From: an uncultured Acidobacteriia bacterium | GTDB lineage: Bacteria > Acidobacteriota > Terriglobia > Bryobacterales > Bryobacteraceae | Assembly (NCBI GenBank): GCA_903828455.1 | Contig: CAIKMJ010000041.1 | Span: 1 to 64,000, forward strand | Direction of reading: 5' to 3' | DNA: 64,000 bases | Shown: positions 62,799-64,000 of the stretch, piece after piece | Position numbering within the stretch: position 1 is the stretch's first letter | Layout of the letters: each line of letters opens with the position of its first letter | Made by a program: the position numbers and the translations under genes | Notes under the pieces: generated by a model | Database searches by the model: none | What the model saw: only the letters and a program-made list of their open reading frames with translations | Told to the model about the DNA's origin: nothing

Positions 62799-64000
62799 TC
62801 ATCGATGTGCGGCCAGCCAGCCCGCCATGTCCCCGATCGCCTCCGCCGCTACGTTGCCTGGTTTTCGGTATTCAGCAGGCGACGGTGCACCTTCGCCTGC
62901 AATGAAAAGATGATTCAGGCCGGGGTAGGTTCGGAATTCATAGCGCGTGCCGCTGAGTCCCGCCCTCCACGTTTTGAAGTCGTCCATCGTGACCTGAAAG
63001 TCACGCTCGCCCTGGAGGATCAGCATCGGAATGCCGGCACGCTTCGCTTCAGCGACGGGCTCGTACGTCTTCAGATCCAGAAAATATTCGACAGGAAGTC
63101 CGAGCAGCACCTCGGGATTATCTTTCTTCGGCTGAAGCGCCTTAACCTGCGCGGCCTCTTCTTTCATGTGTTCGAAGCGTTCGCGTTCCTGCGGAGTCGG
63201 GCCGCCCTTGGCTTGCAGCATGAACTCCGTCTGTGCGAGGCTCATATCCTCGATCCGCCGTGTGTTGCCGGCAAGCAGAATGATTCCCGCAAGTTTTCCG
63301 TCCTGAACTGCTATTCGAGGTGCAATATAGCCGCCAAGGCTGTGTCCCAGCACGTAAACGTGGCGCGGATCGACTTCTGGTTGCTTTCGCGCCAAAGCGA
63401 TCGCCCTCAGAGCGTCCTCGACCGTTTCCTGCTGGATGGTAAAAGCAAGTGCGCTCATCCGCTCGCCGTAGACTTTCGTCCGTTTGTCATAACGAATGAC
63501 GACGTAGCCGCGCGATGAGAGCCCTTCCGCAATGTCTTCGAACATTCGCGTGGCCATCAGTCCTTCGTTGCGATCGTTGGGCCCCGGGCCGTGAACCAGG
63601 ACAACCGCCGGAAAGGGCCCTTTTCCCGCCGGTGCTGTTAGTGTGCCCGGCAGTTTCCACGTATCTTCCCCTAAGATGATTTCACGCTCATGGAAGGACT
63701 CCGGCCGACTGTAAGGCGGCTGCTTCCACGTTGCGGGGAGCGGTGAGTTGGCGGGCCGGAAGTACATGCCGGCAACGTGTCCAAGATCGTTCAGCGAGAA
63801 CTGGACGTTGACGGTATTGGCAGAGAATTTTACAGGAAAGCTGACGAGGATCGTATTCCCGGTTTTCAGAACGACCGGCTCGCTGATTTGTTCTGCTTTG
63901 CCAAATCCCTTAATTTCCGCGTCCACGGTAGTTCGCAGAAAGTCCGGCGTCAGCTTCTCTTTCGCGTTAGCAGTCAGGACCTGTCCAAAGTCGTCGTAGC
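62799..64000 (-). CDS. Alpha/beta hydrolase with DUF3887-like N-terminal domain (5' end beyond the window)
   Basis: At least 400 residues are in frame to the right edge. The frame stays open upstream of the GTG at 63926 and encodes a DUF3887-like start (QVLTANAKEKLTPDFLR), so the gene is truncated by the window edge. The hydrolase core has VVLVHGPGPNDRNEG (oxyanion), Ser in LGHSLGGY, Asp in QGERDFQVT and His in PGLNHLF. DUF3887 plus hydrolase is a common fusion in exported acidobacterial hydrolases. It is followed by the multicopper oxidase gene after 31 bases. Substrate unknown. Confidence 0.85.
   Translation of the reverse strand, partial: YDDFGQVLTANAKEKLTPDFLRTTVDAEIKGFGKAEQISEPVVLKTGNTILVSFPVKFSANTVNVQFSLNDLGHVAGMYFRPANSPLPATWKQPPYSRPESFHEREIILGEDTWKLPGTLTAPAGKGPFPAVVLVHGPGPNDRNEGLMATRMFEDIAEGLSSRGYVVIRYDKRTKVYGERMSALAFTIQQETVEDALRAIALARKQPEVDPRHVYVLGHSLGGYIAPRIAVQDGKLAGIILLAGNTRRIEDMSLAQTEFMLQAKGGPTPQERERFEHMKEEAAQVKALQPKKDNPEVLLGLPVEYFLDLKTYEPVAEAKRAGIPMLILQGERDFQVTMDDFKTWRAGLSGTRYEFRTYPGLNHLFIAGEGAPSPAEYRKPGNVAAEAIGDMAGWLAAHR

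Overview
The window looks like a chromosomal segment of an Acidobacteriota bacterium, probably of the Bryobacterales/Solibacter group. The pointers are high GC content, three large TonB-dependent receptors with an N-terminal carboxypeptidase-regulatory-like domain, a TIGR03437-type protein (a domain named after Solibacter), a Ser/Thr kinase fused to a TolB-like/TPR region, many c-type cytochromes, and secreted beta-propellers. No rRNA, tRNA, CRISPR array or insertion sequence was seen. Gene assignments come from reading motifs by eye and not from database searches.

Layout. 1-5.3 kb: the tail of an unknown gene, a secreted amidohydrolase-fold protein without its usual metal ligands, a secreted C39/papain-like protein, a Tat-type VOC protein and a GrdB/PrdB-like protein. 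5.4-8.7 kb: first TonB receptor. 8.8-16.9 kb: redox-rich stretch (cytochrome c-PQQ propeller protein, MBL-fold hydrolase, cytochrome c fused to a copper monooxygenase-like module, a short cytochrome with the same N-terminal module, a heavy-metal-binding protein, an RRM protein, a methyltransferase and a small cytochrome). 16.8-21.7 kb (minus strand): Rieske ferredoxin, mutM, a hypothetical secreted protein, a deoxyhypusine synthase-like enzyme and a sodium/solute symporter, divergent from a PcrA/UvrD helicase, a 54-aa basic protein and an amino acid permease. 26.1-32.9 kb (minus strand): a tightly coupled operon of CHASE2-class III nucleotide cyclase, FecR-caspase-TPR protein and MBL-fold hydrolase, followed by a VOC protein and an exported methyltransferase. 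32.9-43.5 kb: second TonB receptor, kinase-TPR protein, LexA-like S24 protease, mutY with a probable CTG start, TIGR03437 protein, glycine-zipper protein, DUF4337 protein and tadA. 43.5-48.7 kb: HemQ/chlorite dismutase-family protein, ECF sigma/anti-sigma pair, a histone H1-like Lys/Ala/Pro protein behind a near-consensus promoter, a methyltransferase, a DegT/StrS aminotransferase and a DUF6152 protein.

48.3-59.9 kb holds the most distinctive locus: a complete quinohemoprotein amine dehydrogenase (QHNDH) set in the order qhpA-qhpD-qhpC-qhpB-qhpE (diheme alpha subunit, radical SAM maturase, gamma subunit with every cross-linking residue and the CTQ Cys/Trp pair, beta propeller subunit, subtilisin-like leader protease). 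A third TonB receptor lies just upstream on the same strand, and a second QhpA-like diheme protein is divergent from it. The known companions qhpF (ABC exporter) and qhpG (flavin monooxygenase) are absent from the visible neighbourhood. A minus-strand operon of alpha/beta hydrolase, multicopper oxidase and kelch-like propeller converges on qhpE and runs off the right edge.

The two places most worth attention are the cyclase-caspase-MBL operon, which may be an uncharacterised nucleotide-signalled protease system, and the TonB-linked, qhpFG-less QHNDH locus.
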